Below are positions 15,530-23,103 of a stretch of DNA of 24,770 bases, in pieces. The DNA is taken from NCBI GenBank assembly GCA_035258605.1, contig DATFXD010000361.1, forward strand, positions 1-24,770. The letters run 5' to 3'. The notes beneath the pieces were generated by a model. The model had not been told where the DNA came from, searched no databases, and saw only the letters and a list, made by a program, of their open reading frames with translations. Position 1 is the stretch's first letter, and every line of letters begins with the position of its first letter. This DNA is from AWTP1-13 sp035258605 (GTDB lineage: Bacteria > Pseudomonadota > Alphaproteobacteria > Rhizobiales > Hyphomicrobiaceae). Position numbers and translations under genes: made by a program.

Positions 15530-16402
15530 TCAGCGCCCGCCCAGGCGTCGCAGCCGTGCCTCGGCGTCGGCGGCGCCCAGTTCCCGGGCCTTTTCGTACC
15601 ACTTCCGGGCCTCGTTCAACTCCGGCTTCAGCCCGACCACCCTCAGGCGCTGCAATTCGGCGGGGTCATAGGTCGCGCCCAGCGCCAGCGCGCTTTCCGG
15701 CAGCCCGACCTCGGCAGCGCGCTCGAAGAATTGCCGGGCGGCATAGATGTTGCCGCGGCTGAGCTGCTCCTCGCCCCTGGCGTGCAGGTTCTGGGCTCGG
15801 GTCCGGTCGGCGGGCGCCAGCTGCGGTGCGGACAGCGCCCGGGTCGTGCTGTTGGCCGGCGGCGGCGCCGCCGCGACGGGTGGCGGGGCCGGGCGGGCGA
15901 TGCTGAGCGTGGTGGTCGCTTCGGCCAGGATCGATCCCTCGACGTTCATCAGGGCGACCACCACCTCGGACTTGCCTTCAAGCCCGACCGGCACGATCAC
16001 CATCAGGCTCGGCAGCCCATTGAGCGGCACCGCCCAGGCCCCGGGCGCGATGGCATAGCCCTCGGTGAGCGCCGCCGTCGCGGGCAGCCCGCGAATGCGG
16101 ATGAAGGCGTTCTTGACCAGCCCGTCACGCGCCTGCACTTGGATCGGCAGCCGCACCCGCGACGCCGGTGTTGCGTTCGTCACCGGCGCCACGTTGAGCG
16201 ACACCTGGTCGCTCGCCTGCGCCGCGGCCGGCGGATGCCAGCCCGGTCCCGTCGGCAGCGCCACCAGTGCCGTCAACGCCATCGCCACCAGGCCGGCAAG
16301 GTGCGATCGGCCGACGCTGGCATGCGATGCGCTGACCCGCTGCCAGGCTGGCGCGCGTCGCTCCCGGCTCGGTACCGCAGCACCCTTTGGCCAATCAAAC
16401 AC
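15530..16402 (-). CDS. Membrane-anchored or exported Sel1/TPR-type protein
   Basis: Hypothetical protein of 290 residues starting at GTG 16402. A basic N-terminus and a hydrophobic segment at about 34-51 suggest a late signal peptide or a membrane anchor, placing the rest in the periplasm. Residues 65-170 are beta-rich and contain FIRIRGLP and APGAWAVPL, then SEVVVALMNVEG, an immunoglobulin-like pattern. A Pro/Ala linker (about 170-190) leads to a C-terminal Sel1/TPR-like part: GNIYAARQFFERAAEVGLP and NEARKWYEKARELGAADAEARL. Such repeats mediate protein contacts; no enzyme motif is seen. It lies between the TAXI gene (56-base gap) and coaBC (52-base gap) on the same strand. Confidence 0.85.
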   Translation of the reverse strand: MFDWPKGAAVPSRERRAPAWQRVSASHASVGRSHLAGLVAMALTALVALPTGPGWHPPAAAQASDQVSLNVAPVTNATPASRVRLPIQVQARDGLVKNAFIRIRGLPATAALTEGYAIAPGAWAVPLNGLPSLMVIVPVGLEGKSEVVVALMNVEGSILAEATTTLSIARPAPPPVAAAPPPANSTTRALSAPQLAPADRTRAQNLHARGEEQLSRGNIYAARQFFERAAEVGLPESALALGATYDPAELQRLRVVGLKPELNEARKWYEKARELGAADAEARLRRLGGR

Positions 16403-16458
16403 CCTGATGCCCCCGCAGTTGCCAGCGGGCCTCGATGGTCGTCAAAACGTCGGGCCCT

Positions 16459-17628
16459 CTAGCGTTTTTGCTGTTTGCTCCAGTCCAGGAACTGCTTGAA
16501 CAGCCGCTCCTGCTCGGCCTTGTTGTCGGTGGTGCGCGCCCCCGCCGCCGGCGCCCGCGCCGGATTGGCGTCGGCGGTGGCCTGCGCCTCGGCCTTGGCC
16601 ACCAGCGCCTGGGCGGGCGGAAAACGCGTCCACCCAGGGATGGTACCGGCGAGGTTCATCTCCTTCCAGCCGGGCTGGTAGGGCTTCTCGCGCAGCTTGT
16701 CGAAGCGCTCAAACAGGTACTCCACAAACCGCACGCAGCGCCGATAGCGGTCGGTGTCCTTGTTCCAATTGTAGACGGCGAGCAGCGCCGGCACCGAGAT
16801 CGTTTGCACGCTCTCGCCCTGCTGAATGAGGTTGGGATAGTCGGCGGCCGTCAACTCGGCGGGGACGTAATAGTCCTCGAATTTCGCGCCGAATTCGACC
16901 GGCAGAAAATGAAAGCCGGGCTCCGGCTTGAACTTTGCGAACAGATCGTTGGGCTTGCCGACGACGTGCACGATGCCGGCGATCTCGCCCTTGCGCATCT
17001 GCTCAAGCGCAATCGAGTTGTTCTGGAACAGGCGCTCGACCTTGATGCCCAGCCGATCGAACACGATGCCGCCAGTGTAGTTGGCGGCGCTGCCGACGGT
17101 GTTGAAGTTCACCTTCTTGCCGACCAGGTCCTGGAAGGTCTTGATCTCCTCGCGCACATAGATGTGCACCTCGCCCTGGAACATCGGAATGACATAGTTG
17201 ACGCGCCGCTCGATGCCGGGGATGCGCTCGATGTTCTTGAAGTGATCGAGCACGTCTGAATAGGTGATCGAGAAGTCGACCCCCTTGAGGTAGACGAGAT
17301 CGCTGACGTTGCCGACCGCACCATAGCTGACGATCGGCAGTACGCGCAGATTGTCGCCATCATCGAGGGCTTTGCCCAGATCGGCGGCGTAGCGCACGAA
17401 GGTTCCTTCCAACAGGCCGCCGGCCAGACCCACCGTCCAATTGTTGATGCGGGCGGCCTTGGCTGCCTCCTCTTCGTTCACCGGCTTGTTGGGAACCGGC
17501 AGCGCGCGGCGTGGCGCGACAGCCTGGGCCACTTCCGTGGTGCCAGGCCAGGCCAGCTGCGCCGCGGCCGGCGTCTCCATTATGGCCAGACAGGCAAAAC
17601 AACCGAGCGTGGTAGCAATACGAAACAC
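16459..17628 (-). CDS. TAXI family TRAP-type solute-binding protein
   Basis: Periplasmic receptor of the TAXI class, which delivers a small anion (often glutamate-like or other dicarboxylates) to a TRAP membrane permease. The start is GTG 17628, with AGGAGG 7 bases upstream. A signal peptide (1-23, ending AAA) is followed by a 389-residue protein, longer than the usual 320-330 because of an N-terminal insert (24-60) and a polar Ala/Pro C-terminal tail. Family features include WTVGLAGGLLEGTF, FQDLVGKKVNFNTVGSA and TGGIVFDRLGI. No TRAP permease gene is found in the window, so it is either an orphan receptor, works with a distant permease, or has a non-transport role. Confidence 0.9.
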   Translation of the reverse strand: MFRIATTLGCFACLAIMETPAAAQLAWPGTTEVAQAVAPRRALPVPNKPVNEEEAAKAARINNWTVGLAGGLLEGTFVRYAADLGKALDDGDNLRVLPIVSYGAVGNVSDLVYLKGVDFSITYSDVLDHFKNIERIPGIERRVNYVIPMFQGEVHIYVREEIKTFQDLVGKKVNFNTVGSAANYTGGIVFDRLGIKVERLFQNNSIALEQMRKGEIAGIVHVVGKPNDLFAKFKPEPGFHFLPVEFGAKFEDYYVPAELTAADYPNLIQQGESVQTISVPALLAVYNWNKDTDRYRRCVRFVEYLFERFDKLREKPYQPGWKEMNLAGTIPGWTRFPPAQALVAKAEAQATADANPARAPAAGARTTDNKAEQERLFKQFLDWSKQQKR

Positions 17629-18200
17629 CTTTGCGCCTCCTCGACCCCTTCGATGCCCGTGTCATGCGGCATGCATCGGAAAATTCCTCGCACGGCTGGT
17701 GCCAGATTGCGAGTGCCCACGTCTCGGAGGCGGCGCCCATGGTTGCCAGGGCAGCCAGCGCACGGCGGCGGACCCCGACGAGAAGCAGCTGCCCGAAGCA
17801 TTGATCCTGCCTTCTGCAATCCCAGCTGCAGGCGGTGCCCGCGGTCTAGGCTGCACTGGGAGCACTGCCGCGGGGTAAGCCGGGCAGGTCCTTCGGCGCC
17901 ACCCCCGATGCCGTCGGTCGGGCCGCAGGCTGGCGCCAGATCACGTTTATTTCATGGCAGGTATTTCATGGCAGGCGCGCTGCCACCGCCAGCGCTGGGC
18001 CGGTCGATGTAACATTTTGAGACAGGATGTGAATCGCCGATCACGATTTGAACGACATTGCTGGCCACTGCTTGGGGGGACGGGGGCCGATGACGGCGGC
18101 CGGGCGTGCGGCCCGACCGCGCTGGATCCGATCCGGGATCGGCCGCGGGACCCCTGCAGGGATGCCTCCAACCCAAGATGTCGACATAGGACTGCGCCAC
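17629..18200. other. 572-base stretch without a convincing gene
   Basis: This region separates the divergent TAXI and lipoprotein genes. Open frames here have composition typical of GC shadow (runs of Arg, Pro, Ser, Ala) and no start site support. It should hold promoters for both neighbours. I see a perfect 14-base tandem duplication at 17948-17975, and a palindrome CCGATC-CGG-GATCGG at 18128-18142. I see no tRNA, riboswitch or IS end. Confidence 0.6.
17948..17975. repeat. Perfect 14-bp tandem duplication
   Basis: The unit TATTTCATGGCAGG occurs twice without a gap (17948-17961 and 17962-17975). It is AT-richer than its surroundings and non-coding. It may be a simple slippage duplication or a duplicated protein-binding site. 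Confidence 0.85.
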
Positions 18201-18668
18201 ATGCGATGCGCCAAGGTGAGGCTCAAAGTTTGCGTTGGCGCTCAGGCGCTCTGGGTGATGGCGGCGCTGTTGGCGGGCTGTGGCCCGCCCTACCTTGAGG
18301 ATCAGGGGCGCAGCGCGGCGAAGGGGGCGCATGCAAGCAAGCCTAAACGCATCGATCCGGCGCTGCTCAAGGCGGCGGCGGTGCCCGATTGCGAGACGAG
18401 CGGTGGGCGCGAGGCCGGCAAGGCGAGCGCGCCATCGAGCGAGCCGCCGCGGCCGGCGCTGGCCGGCAAGGCATCGGTCGAGTTGGCGCCCGCCGCCGAT
18501 AGTTCGGCCGCCGCCACCTGGGACATGACCCAGCGCATCAAGCTTGAGTACGAGCGCGAGTGCTATCGCCAGGCCGAGGCCCGCGTGCGCGCGCAGCTCG
18601 GCCGGCTGCAAGCCTCCATGGGCGACGACCGCAAGCCCGAGCGCCGCCTCGAAGACCAGTATCGTTGA
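18201..18668 (+). CDS. Small putative lipoprotein of unknown function
   Basis: Predicted lipoprotein of 155 residues. The ATG at 18201 gives a basic start, a hydrophobic core, and a lipobox LAGC with lipidated Cys27; longer versions of the frame begin upstream but bury the signal, so they are unlikely. The mature part is a low-complexity Ala/Pro/Ser/Lys stretch (30-105) that would span the periplasm, then a helical segment (108-145) with WDMTQRIKLEYERECYRQAEARVRAQLGRLQ, probably a coiled coil, with one more Cys. I recognise no named family. It stands alone, with 211 bases to the dioxygenase gene. Confidence 0.75.
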   Translation: MRCAKVRLKVCVGAQALWVMAALLAGCGPPYLEDQGRSAAKGAHASKPKRIDPALLKAAAVPDCETSGGREAGKASAPSSEPPRPALAGKASVELAPAADSSAAATWDMTQRIKLEYERECYRQAEARVRAQLGRLQASMGDDRKPERRLEDQYR

Positions 18669-18865
18669 CCCCTGGGGCGGCCGACGCCAGCCTCTGCGCC
18701 CATGACTGCCCGGCCGGGTCGCCTCGGCCTGCGGCGAGCACCGATCCGGTACGTTCCGCTTTGCCGGCATGGCAGGACGGCGGCATCGCGCACTTTCAAA
18801 ATGCCCGCGCCTGGCCTAGGCTCGCGCGGCCGAGCGCCGCCCTGGCTGCGGCACATTCATTCAAC

Positions 18866-18878
18866 GGAGGAAACCTCC
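18866..18878 (+). promoter_or_regulatory. Self-complementary Shine-Dalgarno hairpin
   Basis: GGAGG (18866-18870), loop AAA and CCTCC (18874-18878) form a perfect 5-bp hairpin ending just before the GTG start at 18880. The GGAGG is the only ribosome site for the gene, at 9 bases from the start codon. Folding would hide it, which could limit or regulate translation. Confidence 0.5.
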
Positions 18879-18879
18879 T

Positions 18880-19764
18880 GTGCCCGTTGCCATTCGCCAG
18901 CTGCATCCGGTGTTCGTCGGCGAAGTCGAGGGCATCGACATCCGCCGGCCGCTGTCGCGGGAGGATGTCGCCGCCATCGAGGCAGGCATGGACCGCTACG
19001 CCGTGCTGGTGTTTCACGATCAACCGGTGACCGACGACCAGCAGATTGAGTTCACGCGCAACTTCGGGGCGATCGAAAACGCGCGCGGTGGCAACGTCAC
19101 CAAGGACGAGGATCGCCGGCTCGCCACCGGCATGAACGACGTCTCCAACCTCGGCAAGGATGGTAAACCGTTGGCGCGCGACAGCCGCCAACGCCTGTTC
19201 AACCTCGGCAACCTGCTGTGGCATTCCGACAGTTCGTTCCGCGCCATTCCAGCCAAGTATTCCCTGCTCTCGGCGCGGGTTGTGAACCCCAAGGGTGGCG
19301 ATACGGAATTTGCCGACATGCGCGCCGCCTATGATGCGCTCGAGGAAGATAGCAAGGCCGAGATCGACGAACTGGTGTGCGAGCATTCACTGATGTATTC
19401 GCGCGGTTCGTTGGGTTTCGTCGATTACACGGACGAGGAGAAACAGCTGTTCAAACCGGTGCGCCAGCGCCTGGTTCGCCACCACCCCGTCACCGGCCGC
19501 AAGTCGCTGTTTCTCTCCTCCCACGCCGGCGCCATCATCGGCAAGCCGACGCCGGAGGCGCGCATCTTGCTCAACGACCTCAAGGAGCACGCGACCCAGC
19601 CGCGGTTTGTCTACGTGCACAAGTGGAAGGTCAACGACCTCGTCATCTGGGACAATCGGCAGACCATGCACCGCGGCCGGCGCTACGACGAAGGCCAGGC
19701 GCGCGACGTGCGCCGCACCACCGTCGCCGGCGATCGCCCAACCGTGGTGCAGGCCGCCGCTTAG
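18880..19764 (+). CDS. TfdA/TauD family 2-oxoglutarate-dependent dioxygenase
   Basis: Fe(II)/2-oxoglutarate dioxygenase that hydroxylates a substrate next to a leaving group; relatives cleave 2,4-dichlorophenoxyacetate (TfdA) or taurine (TauD). Iron ligands are His115-x-Asp117 in LWHSDSSF and His264 in TMHRGRRYD; Arg278/Arg279 (RDVRRTT) and Thr142 fit the 2-oxoglutarate site. Long stretches such as FNLGNLLWHSDSSFRAIPAK and EHSLMYSRGSLGF recall TfdA-alpha-type proteins rather than TauD. The product is 294 residues. The GTG start at 18880 is the only one close to GGAGG. No chlorocatechol-pathway gene is nearby, so the natural substrate is probably another aryloxy or alkyl acid. It ends 3 bases from the converging hydrolase gene. 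Confidence 0.93.
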   Translation: MPVAIRQLHPVFVGEVEGIDIRRPLSREDVAAIEAGMDRYAVLVFHDQPVTDDQQIEFTRNFGAIENARGGNVTKDEDRRLATGMNDVSNLGKDGKPLARDSRQRLFNLGNLLWHSDSSFRAIPAKYSLLSARVVNPKGGDTEFADMRAAYDALEEDSKAEIDELVCEHSLMYSRGSLGFVDYTDEEKQLFKPVRQRLVRHHPVTGRKSLFLSSHAGAIIGKPTPEARILLNDLKEHATQPRFVYVHKWKVNDLVIWDNRQTMHRGRRYDEGQARDVRRTTVAGDRPTVVQAAA

Positions 19765-19767
19765 GCG

Positions 19768-20844
19768 TCAGTGCGGTGCCACCGGCGCGGCCCGCAATGC
19801 CAGCTCCTCCTCGGCCGGCAACGGCGCAAGGTAGCGCACAACCAATTCGTCCGGCACGTCGGCCAACCGCGGCGGCGACCAGGCCGGCGTGCGATCCTTG
19901 TCGACGATCAGGGCGCGTACCCCTTCCGTGAATTCGCCATCCTCAAACAGGCGCACCGCCAGCCGGAACTCGACCTCGAGCGCCGCCTCCAGTGATGGCA
20001 AGCCCCTGGCCTGCCTGATGGCGGCGTGCGTTAGCTTCAGGGCCTTCGGCGACTTGCGGTCGAGCCTCGCGCGCGTCTTGAGGCCCCAGTCGCCAAAGCC
20101 GCGCGCCAGCCCGGCTATGATCGCGTCAAGGTCGGGGTCGCCGAACGCCCGATCGATGTCGTGACGGTTGAGCGCCAGACCGGACTGTTCGGGTGGCGTC
20201 GCCAGGGCCTCGAGCACCGTCTCCACCGGCCCGCCGTTGCGATCGATGAGACGTGCCTTCAAGTCGTCAAGCCGGCTCGACGGCACGAGGCAATCGGCAA
20301 ATCGCGCTTCGATCGCATCGGCCGCGTTCATCTCCTCACCGGTGAGGCCCAGATAGAGCCCGAGCTCGCCCGGTGCGTGTGCCAACAGCCAGGTCCCGCC
20401 CACGTCGGGGATCAGGCCGATGCCGGTCTCCGGCATGGCGAGCCGTGAGCGCTCGGTCACCACCCGGTGGCGGGCGTGCGCGGAGAGCCCGATGCCGCCG
20501 CCCATGACTATGCCGTCCTGGATCGCCACATAGGGCTTAGGGTAGCGCCCGATCAGCGCGTTGAGCCGGTACTCGTCGCGCCAGAAGCCGCGCGCGGCGC
20601 CCGAGCCCTGGTGGCGGCTGTCGTAGAGGGCGCGCACATCGCCGCCGGCGCACAGGGCCCGCTCGCCGCTACCGTCAAGGATCACAACTTCAACGGCGGC
20701 GTCGTCCTGCCAGGCGTTGAGCGCCTGCCAAATCGGCCCGATCATGGCGTGGGTCAGCGCATTGAGGGCCTGCGGGCGGTTGATGGTGATCCGCCCGGCC
20801 CTGCCCTCGCGGCGGATCAGCACTTCGCCAGTGGTTGCGCCCAC
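19768..20844 (-). CDS. 3-hydroxyisobutyryl-CoA hydrolase-like crotonase
   Basis: Enoyl-CoA hydratase/isomerase fold; by sequence type probably hydrolyses 3-hydroxyisobutyryl-CoA in valine breakdown, in the cytoplasm. The GTG at 20844 has AAGGAG 5 bases upstream and gives 358 residues, the long form typical of the hydrolases (hydratases are about 260). The oxyanion regions are ALCAGGDVRALY (near residue 62) and MGGGIGLS; the acid motif PETGIGLIPDVGGTW carries the Glu and Asp expected in this subgroup. The C-terminal extension includes the LALNRHDIDRAF and PKALKLTHAAIR segments. The frame stays open upstream as an artefact antisense to djlA. It is divergent from djlA. Confidence 0.93.
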   Translation of the reverse strand: MGATTGEVLIRREGRAGRITINRPQALNALTHAMIGPIWQALNAWQDDAAVEVVILDGSGERALCAGGDVRALYDSRHQGSGAARGFWRDEYRLNALIGRYPKPYVAIQDGIVMGGGIGLSAHARHRVVTERSRLAMPETGIGLIPDVGGTWLLAHAPGELGLYLGLTGEEMNAADAIEARFADCLVPSSRLDDLKARLIDRNGGPVETVLEALATPPEQSGLALNRHDIDRAFGDPDLDAIIAGLARGFGDWGLKTRARLDRKSPKALKLTHAAIRQARGLPSLEAALEVEFRLAVRLFEDGEFTEGVRALIVDKDRTPAWSPPRLADVPDELVVRYLAPLPAEEELALRAAPVAPH

Positions 20845-20937
20845 GCCCGCTCCTTGACAAGCCGTTCTATACTGGGGGATTAGCCGTCCGGCTCGGCGGC
20901 GGCAACCGGTTTTGCAATCCCCACCCAGGCGTGAGGC

Positions 20938-21642
20938 ATGGAGATGACGGTCTGGCAGAAAATCTCGGGCTTTGCGACGGCCCTCGGCGATGCCAGCGGC
21001 AATCTGTTGCACGAGCTGGCAGGCGTGTTTGGCTTCGATCGCGACAACGCGCCGGAGAAGAACGTCGCCTTCACCATCGGCGTCATCGCGCTCAGTGCCA
21101 AGATGGCCAAAGCCGACGGCGTGGTTTCGCCGCGCGAGGTCGACGCCTTCCAGCGCGTGTTTCAATTCTCGGAGGAGGAGGCCGCCAATGTCGAGCGCGT
21201 GTTCAATCTGGCCAAACAGGATACGGCCGGCTTCGAGGCCTACGCCGATCAAATCGCCGCGTTGCTGAGTGACGACCGCAGGTTGTTGCAGCACGTGCTC
21301 GAGGGGCTCCTGTTCGTTGCCGCCGCCGACGGCGCACTGCATCCCAAGGAGGACGTGTTCTTGAAGGCGGTGGCCGCCCGCTTCGGCTTCACCGAAAACG
21401 AGTATCGCTTCTTCCGCGCTCGCTTCGTGCGCGATCGCGACAATCCCTACGACGTGCTCAAGCTGTCGCCGGCGGCCAGCAATGCCGAGATTCGCGCCCA
21501 GTACCGTAAACTCGTGACCGATAACCATCCCGACAAGCTGATCGGCCGCGGCGTGCCCGCCGAATTCGTCGATCTTGCCACCCGCAAGCTCGCCGCCATC
21601 AACGCCGCCTACGACAGCATCGCTCGGGAGCGCGGGCTTTGA
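20938..21642 (+). CDS. DjlA-like co-chaperone: TerB domain plus J-domain
   Basis: J-domain protein expected to stimulate a DnaK-type chaperone. Residues 45-155 form a TerB-like helical domain with two acidic AxADG repeats (AKADGVVSPREVDAF and AAADGALHPKEDVFL). Residues 168-232 form a C-terminal J-domain with His197-Pro198-Asp199. It lacks the N-terminal membrane helix of E. coli DjlA, so it is probably soluble or peripherally bound. The length is 234 residues. ATG 20938 and the in-frame ATG at 20944 are both possible starts. Its stop overlaps the amidase start. Upstream, TTGACA (20854) and TATACT (20868) are only 8 bases apart, so they do not form one normal promoter. Confidence 0.92.
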   Translation: MEMTVWQKISGFATALGDASGNLLHELAGVFGFDRDNAPEKNVAFTIGVIALSAKMAKADGVVSPREVDAFQRVFQFSEEEAANVERVFNLAKQDTAGFEAYADQIAALLSDDRRLLQHVLEGLLFVAAADGALHPKEDVFLKAVAARFGFTENEYRFFRARFVRDRDNPYDVLKLSPAASNAEIRAQYRKLVTDNHPDKLIGRGVPAEFVDLATRKLAAINAAYDSIARERGL

Positions 21643-22403
21643 TCGTCAAGGCCGATACAAACCTCGTCGATGAGCTCTGTCCGGCGTGCAACGTCGAGCC
21701 GCGCCGTTCCGGCATGCGCCCAGGCATTCTGCTTTTGCACTATACCGGTGTCGTGACCGCGGCCAAGGCCATCGACTGGCTGTCGCGTGCCGATAGCCAG
21801 GTCTCTTGCCACTACGTGATCGACGAGCGCGGCCGCATCGTGCAGATGGTGGCCGAGGAGCATCGCGCCTGGCATGCGGGCGTAGCGAGCTGGGCCGGCG
21901 AAACCGACATCAATTCGGCCTCGATCGGCATTGAGATCCACAATCCCGGCCACAGCCTCGGCTATCCGGATTTTCCCGAGCTGCAGCTCGCCGCCGTCGA
22001 GGCGCTGGCGCGCGACATCCAGGCTCGCCACACCATTAAGCCCGAGCGCGTGCTGGCCCACTCCGACGTCGCCCCCCGGCGCAAGATCGATCCGGGCGAG
22101 AAATTCCCGTGGGCACGGCTCGCCGCCGCCGGTGTCGGCCATTGGGTCGAGCCCACCCCGATCGACGCGGCCGAGCCCGCGGAGGACCTTTATCTCGACG
22201 CGCTTCGCCTCGCCGAAGTGCAGCGCCTCTTTGGCGCCTACGGCTATGGCCTCGAGCCGACCGGCTGTCTCGACGCCGACACCCGGTTTGTGGTCAAGGC
22301 CTTCCAGCGCCACTTCCGGCCGGCCCGCGTCGATGGTCGCCTCGACCGCTCAACCCTCGCCACGCTCGAGCGGCTGCTGGCCGCCCTGCAGCTGAGCGCG
22401 TAG
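21639..22403 (+). CDS. N-acetylmuramoyl-L-alanine amidase, AmpD/AmiD-like
   Basis: Zinc amidase that cuts the MurNAc-L-Ala bond of (anhydro)muropeptides. Zinc ligands fit His34 (LLHYTG), His141 (AHSDVAP) and Asp151 (KIDPG), the spacing seen in AmpD; RAWHAGVASW and SIGIEIHNPG are further signatures. A peptidoglycan-binding domain follows (about 190-250, AEVQRLFGAYGYG), as in AmiD. No signal peptide is seen, so a cytoplasmic recycling role is more likely than outer-membrane location. The start is TTG 21639, overlapping the djlA stop as TTGA, with GGGAG 8 bases upstream; translation is probably coupled. The length is 254 residues. Confidence 0.92.
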   Translation: MIVKADTNLVDELCPACNVEPRRSGMRPGILLLHYTGVVTAAKAIDWLSRADSQVSCHYVIDERGRIVQMVAEEHRAWHAGVASWAGETDINSASIGIEIHNPGHSLGYPDFPELQLAAVEALARDIQARHTIKPERVLAHSDVAPRRKIDPGEKFPWARLAAAGVGHWVEPTPIDAAEPAEDLYLDALRLAEVQRLFGAYGYGLEPTGCLDADTRFVVKAFQRHFRPARVDGRLDRSTLATLERLLAALQLSA

Positions 22404-22531
22404 CGGCGCGCCCGGTGCGGCCAGCGCCCCGGCGAGGCCCACATTTTCCACGCCGCTTCCAACGCCCCCTTCCACGGCGCCCTCCATGTCGGGGCGGTAG
22501 CTTCGACCAACTCTAAAAGGTGAGTGCGTGC

Positions 22532-22548
22532 GCGGCGCCGGGCGCCGC
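22532..22548. repeat. 17-bp GC palindrome before the cupin gene
   Basis: GCGGCGCC and GGCGCCGC flank one central G, immediately upstream of the AAGGAGA ribosome site of the cupin gene. It could be an operator, a small hairpin or chance in GC-rich DNA. Confidence 0.5.
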
Positions 22549-22566
22549 TGGCCAAGGAGACCTGCG

Positions 22567-23046
22567 ATGCTCAAAACAAAGACCGCCTATCTCGTCGTAT
22601 TGTCGCTCGCCGGCCTGCCCCTGGCGGGGCCGACGCCGCTGTCGGCGGGAGAGCCGCACCACACCGTGGTGGCCGGCGATGATATCAACTGGGGTCCGGC
22701 GCCGGCCTCGCTGCCGCGCGGCGCCCAGGCGGCGATCCTGTTCGGCAATCCCGGGCAGGTGGGGCCATTCGTGCTGCGGCTCAAGTTCCCTGACGGTTTT
22801 ACCGTGCCGCCCCACCGCCACTCCAAGGACGAATTCGTCACGGTGATCGCCGGCAAGTTCGCGGTCGGCACCGGTGAAAAGCTCGATCGGTCGGTGAAGC
22901 CGCTGCCGGCCGCGAGTTTTGTGCAGCTGCCGGCCGGCATGGCGCACTATGCCTGGGCGGACGGCGAAACCGTGGTTCAGATCAATGGCATCGGCCCGTT
23001 CGACATCGGCTACGTCGACGCCAAGGATGACCCGCGCACGCAGTAA
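22567..23046 (+). CDS. Exported cupin-domain protein
   Basis: Periplasmic single-domain cupin of 159 residues, function unknown. The ATG at 22567 has AAGGAGA 7 bases upstream. A signal peptide (about 1-27) ends near PLSAG. The cupin metal motif is visible as His83-x-His85 and Glu89 in PPHRHSKDEF, with the second motif His127 in GMAHYAW, so a bound Mn, Fe, Ni or Zn is expected. Such proteins range from oxalate-decarboxylase-like enzymes to simple binding proteins; nothing here settles the substrate. It is preceded by a 163-base gap after the amidase gene and converges on the methyltransferase gene. Confidence 0.88.
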   Translation: MLKTKTAYLVVLSLAGLPLAGPTPLSAGEPHHTVVAGDDINWGPAPASLPRGAQAAILFGNPGQVGPFVLRLKFPDGFTVPPHRHSKDEFVTVIAGKFAVGTGEKLDRSVKPLPAASFVQLPAGMAHYAWADGETVVQINGIGPFDIGYVDAKDDPRTQ

Positions 23047-23049
23047 GCC

Positions 23050-23085
23050 CCGGTTTGCCCCGTCGGGTTGAAGCGACGGTACCGG
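23050..23085. terminator. Two-tier hairpin between cupin and methyltransferase genes
   Basis: CCGTCG (23060-23065) pairs with CGACGG (23074-23079) over an 8-base loop. An outer CCGGT (23050-23054) pairs with ACCGG (23081-23085), making an interrupted stem. It sits in the 57-base gap between convergent stops. No T-tract is present. Confidence 0.5.
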
Positions 23086-23103
23086 TTGGCCTCCGAACTC
23101 GGC

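Noticed and set aside
17653..18012. Plus-strand frame of 119 codons in the long gap
   Set aside because: Arg/Pro/Ser-rich, no ribosome site, no recognisable domain; looks like shadow of GC-rich non-coding DNA.
20854..20873. TTGACA followed by TATACT as a djlA promoter
   Set aside because: The two hexamers are only 8 bases apart; normal spacing is 16-18. TTGACA also overlaps the ribosome site of the opposite gene.
20845..21528. Upstream extension of the crotonase-like frame on the minus strand
   Set aside because: It lies antisense to djlA and has no relation to the hydrolase; the GTG at 20844 with AAGGAG is the real start.
22446..22474. Three TTCCA repeats upstream of the cupin gene
   Set aside because: The spacing is irregular (11 and 13 bases) and the motif is short; chance is likely.
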